Source: Actinospineispora eucalypti
Lineage (GTDB): Bacteria > Actinomycetota > Actinomycetes > Mycobacteriales > Pseudonocardiaceae
Length of the DNA: 64,000 nt
Direction of reading: 5' to 3'
Assembly: GCA_014208095.1 (NCBI GenBank)
Contig: JACHMT010000003.1
Location: 62,001 to 126,000, forward strand
The translations under genes and the position numbers were made by a program. Shown one piece after another: positions 60,601 to 63,600 of this stretch. Position 1 is the stretch's first letter. Each line of letters begins with the position of its first letter. The notes beneath the pieces are model-generated. The model was given only the letters and a program-made list of their open reading frames with translations, was not told the origin of the DNA and ran no database searches.

Positions 60601-63600
60601 GTTCTGGCTCGCGTCGGTCAGCCGCAGTAGGTGACTGGTCACCGCGAGCACGGGAACGGCAAACCGCGGTGCCCCAGCGGCCAGCAGCTCCTCGAGGTAA
60701 GTCCCGGTCGCGGTGGGTGGGTTGGCCCAGACGCGCCAGCCACGCGTCAGCTGCCTCAGTGTCTGAGCCTGGCTGGCCGGCAGCTGGTCAAGCAGGAGCT
60801 CGAGGTTGTGTCTCACCTGACGTAGCAGGTAGTCCAGGTCAGCAAGGCTGAGGGGGTCGGGGTCTGCGGTGATCAGCCGCAGCGTGTTCACGAATCCCTC
60901 TGGGCTGTAGTCATAAAGCAGGTGCAGCTCCCAGCGAGTTGGGTCTGCGAGGTAAGGCGCGGTCTCAATGAGGTCGAACACGAGGGAGGCCCTGTCCGAG
61001 CCGGTGGCATCGTGGCGTTGGGTGGCGGCGTTGAGTGCCGCCGCTTCATCGACCACGTAGTACATACGTGTGTGGACACGGTCCGGGAGGTCACCTGAGG
61101 CGTTCAGCGAGGCCCACCATTGCTTGGCCACCGCGATCAGCTGATCGAATCTGGCTCCGTAGTCGGCTGGGTCAAGCACACCGGGCCCCGTAGACCGCAG
61201 CTCTTCGGCGGCGTAGTCCAAACCTGCTTCGGCCCGGGCGAGTTGCTCGACGGCGAACCGGCGATCTGGCTCGGTGCCGCTCTCGAGTGCGCCGCGAGCC
61301 GCGCGCAGCCGGGCACCGATCGCTTCGAGCTCTGCATCCCAGGAGATCAAGCCGGCCGCGCGGGCATGTTCGCGAGCGGTCCGCACACTCGAACGGAGCT
61401 CTCGGTGCGGCAGTACCTTCACCAGGCCTGTCGATCGGTCAACTCCCACCACCACACCGACCACGCGCCGCAGCTCGTCGACGACGAGATCACCCACCGC
61501 GTTCGGACCCGGCGCGGCGAGCAGGTCGATCGAAGTCGAGCCGACCCTCACAACCGGGGCGATCACCGCCCCCCGCTCGCCCGACCCGCCTTGGCTCACC
61601 ACCACGACCCGGTCACCGGGCTCCACAACTCGCGCGGAGACGGAAGGCTTGGCATGCAGTCCGGGCGCGTGCACGACCCCTAGCCCCGCGAGCGCGCCGT
61701 CGTTGCTCGTCTCCGCACTCGGCGCGAACACTCCGGTGACCGCTATCCGCTCAACCGCCAGTTCGGGCGCCTCGAGCACACCGCGGGGAACCAACACATC
61801 GTTCGCGCTGACCGGCCAACCGATGCCGACCGGCCGCCCTCCGCTGTAAATAGTGGCCGTCATGCCCCGCGCGGCAGAGACGGGCATGCGCTCGGGTGAG
61901 CTACGGGTCGGGTACATGTTCCGCACCCGCCAGTCGCCCTCACCAGCGGACTCAACCACCAGCTCAATGCCCGGGACTCTCTCCTTGATGGTCCGACCGC
62001 GCTCGAACCGTGCCCACAACCCCCTCGGAAGCGCCACCCTTGCCTGGAGCAAACCGAACCCGTCAAATCCGACAAACTCGCCCTCCGCGCTGCGCGCCAC
62101 CCGGCCGATCAGGGCACGCATCACCGCGACTCGTTCGTCATCGGTCAACTCGGTGCGGCCCGCCTCCAGCCAAACCCGACTCGAGCGCGCCACCGCCTCG
62201 AGCACCTCGGGCGCCACGCTCAGCGACCCGACCCTGGAGTTTGTGGTGAGGTTCGGCGCCAACTCATCCGGTGCAGCACCGGTGAACCTGGCGGCCGCCC
62301 CGCGACCGGTCCGCCGGCCGAGCTTCCGCAGAGTGCGCCACGCCGCTGGCGCGAGGCGGAGGAGCACGGCCACACCACCGATGGACGCCGCCGCCAGCAG
62401 CACCCAGCCGCCACCGTGCGCGACCAGCGCGGCCGGTGTCCCGGCGGCCGCGACCGGCGCGACCCCGAGCAGCGCGGGCGCCAGCAGGCCGCCCAGGGTG
62501 AGCAGGCCGACGGTGATCACCCGACGGGCGGTGAACAGCCCGAACACCCGCGACCGGACCGCCTCGGCGACGGTGCCGAGACGGGGCGCCAGCTCGGTGG
62601 CCATCTCCCACGCGGCGTGCAGGATCAACGCACCGACGCCGAAGCCGATAATTGGGTCGGCGTACCGGGCAACGGTGTCGAGCAGTGTGGCCAGTGCGCC
62701 GGCGGTGAGCCCGGCAAGCGACAACAGGGCCACCCCGATGCCTGTGGCGGCGATGGTGCCGGCGCTGGCCAGCGCGTCGGCGGTGGCGTGTTCGGCCTCG
62801 TGCACCAGGGTGGGCACGCCCCACCGCTGGCCGGCCCACTTGCGGATCTTGGCGATGCCCTGGTTGATCACGAGGCCGATCGCGATGGGCAGGGTCACGC
62901 CCAGCCCGGCCAGTGGCGCCGGGTGCAGCAGGTGCTCGGTGGACTCGAGGAACACCAGGCCGGCGGTGGCGGTGATCGCCGCGATGATGACCCAGCTCGC
63001 CACCTTGGAGGCCAGCCGGGTGTTGGCCCAGAAGGCGATGACCATCGGGAGCGCGGGCAGCACGTCGCCGAGGTTGTGCAGGATGTCGCCATCGACCGCG
63101 ACGCTGTCCAGCCCGAGCCAGCTCTTCACGGCCGTCTGCAGCCCGACCGCGGCCAGCAGCGCCAGCCCGGTCGTCACGGTCACCGCGCTGGCCAACCACT
63201 GCGCCCGCCGGGGCAGCCGCTGGTGCTCGCCGTCGGGTTCGCTGTGGTGTTCGTCGTGCGGGGTGCCGAAGTGGGTGGTCCAGAAGTTCCTCGCCCACCG
63301 GACGGCGGTAACCAGCGTGACCAGCCCGCCGGCGAAGAGCACCCAGTGCCCGAGCGGGGCGCCGGCGGCCGTGGCGTCGAGATACGCCCCGAGCACGACA
63401 CCGATCACGGCGAGGTTCAGCCGCATCGGCGGCCCCCGGACATGACCGGCCCGGCCGAACCAGCGAAGCAACGCGTAGTGCCCCCAGGCGAGAAGCACCA
63501 GCAACATCGCGGTGGCGACGGTGGACCAGCCGGCACCGGCGATCGCGGCGGTGTGCCCGATCGTCAGCCCCAGCGCGACAAGCCCCGGCCGCCACCAACC

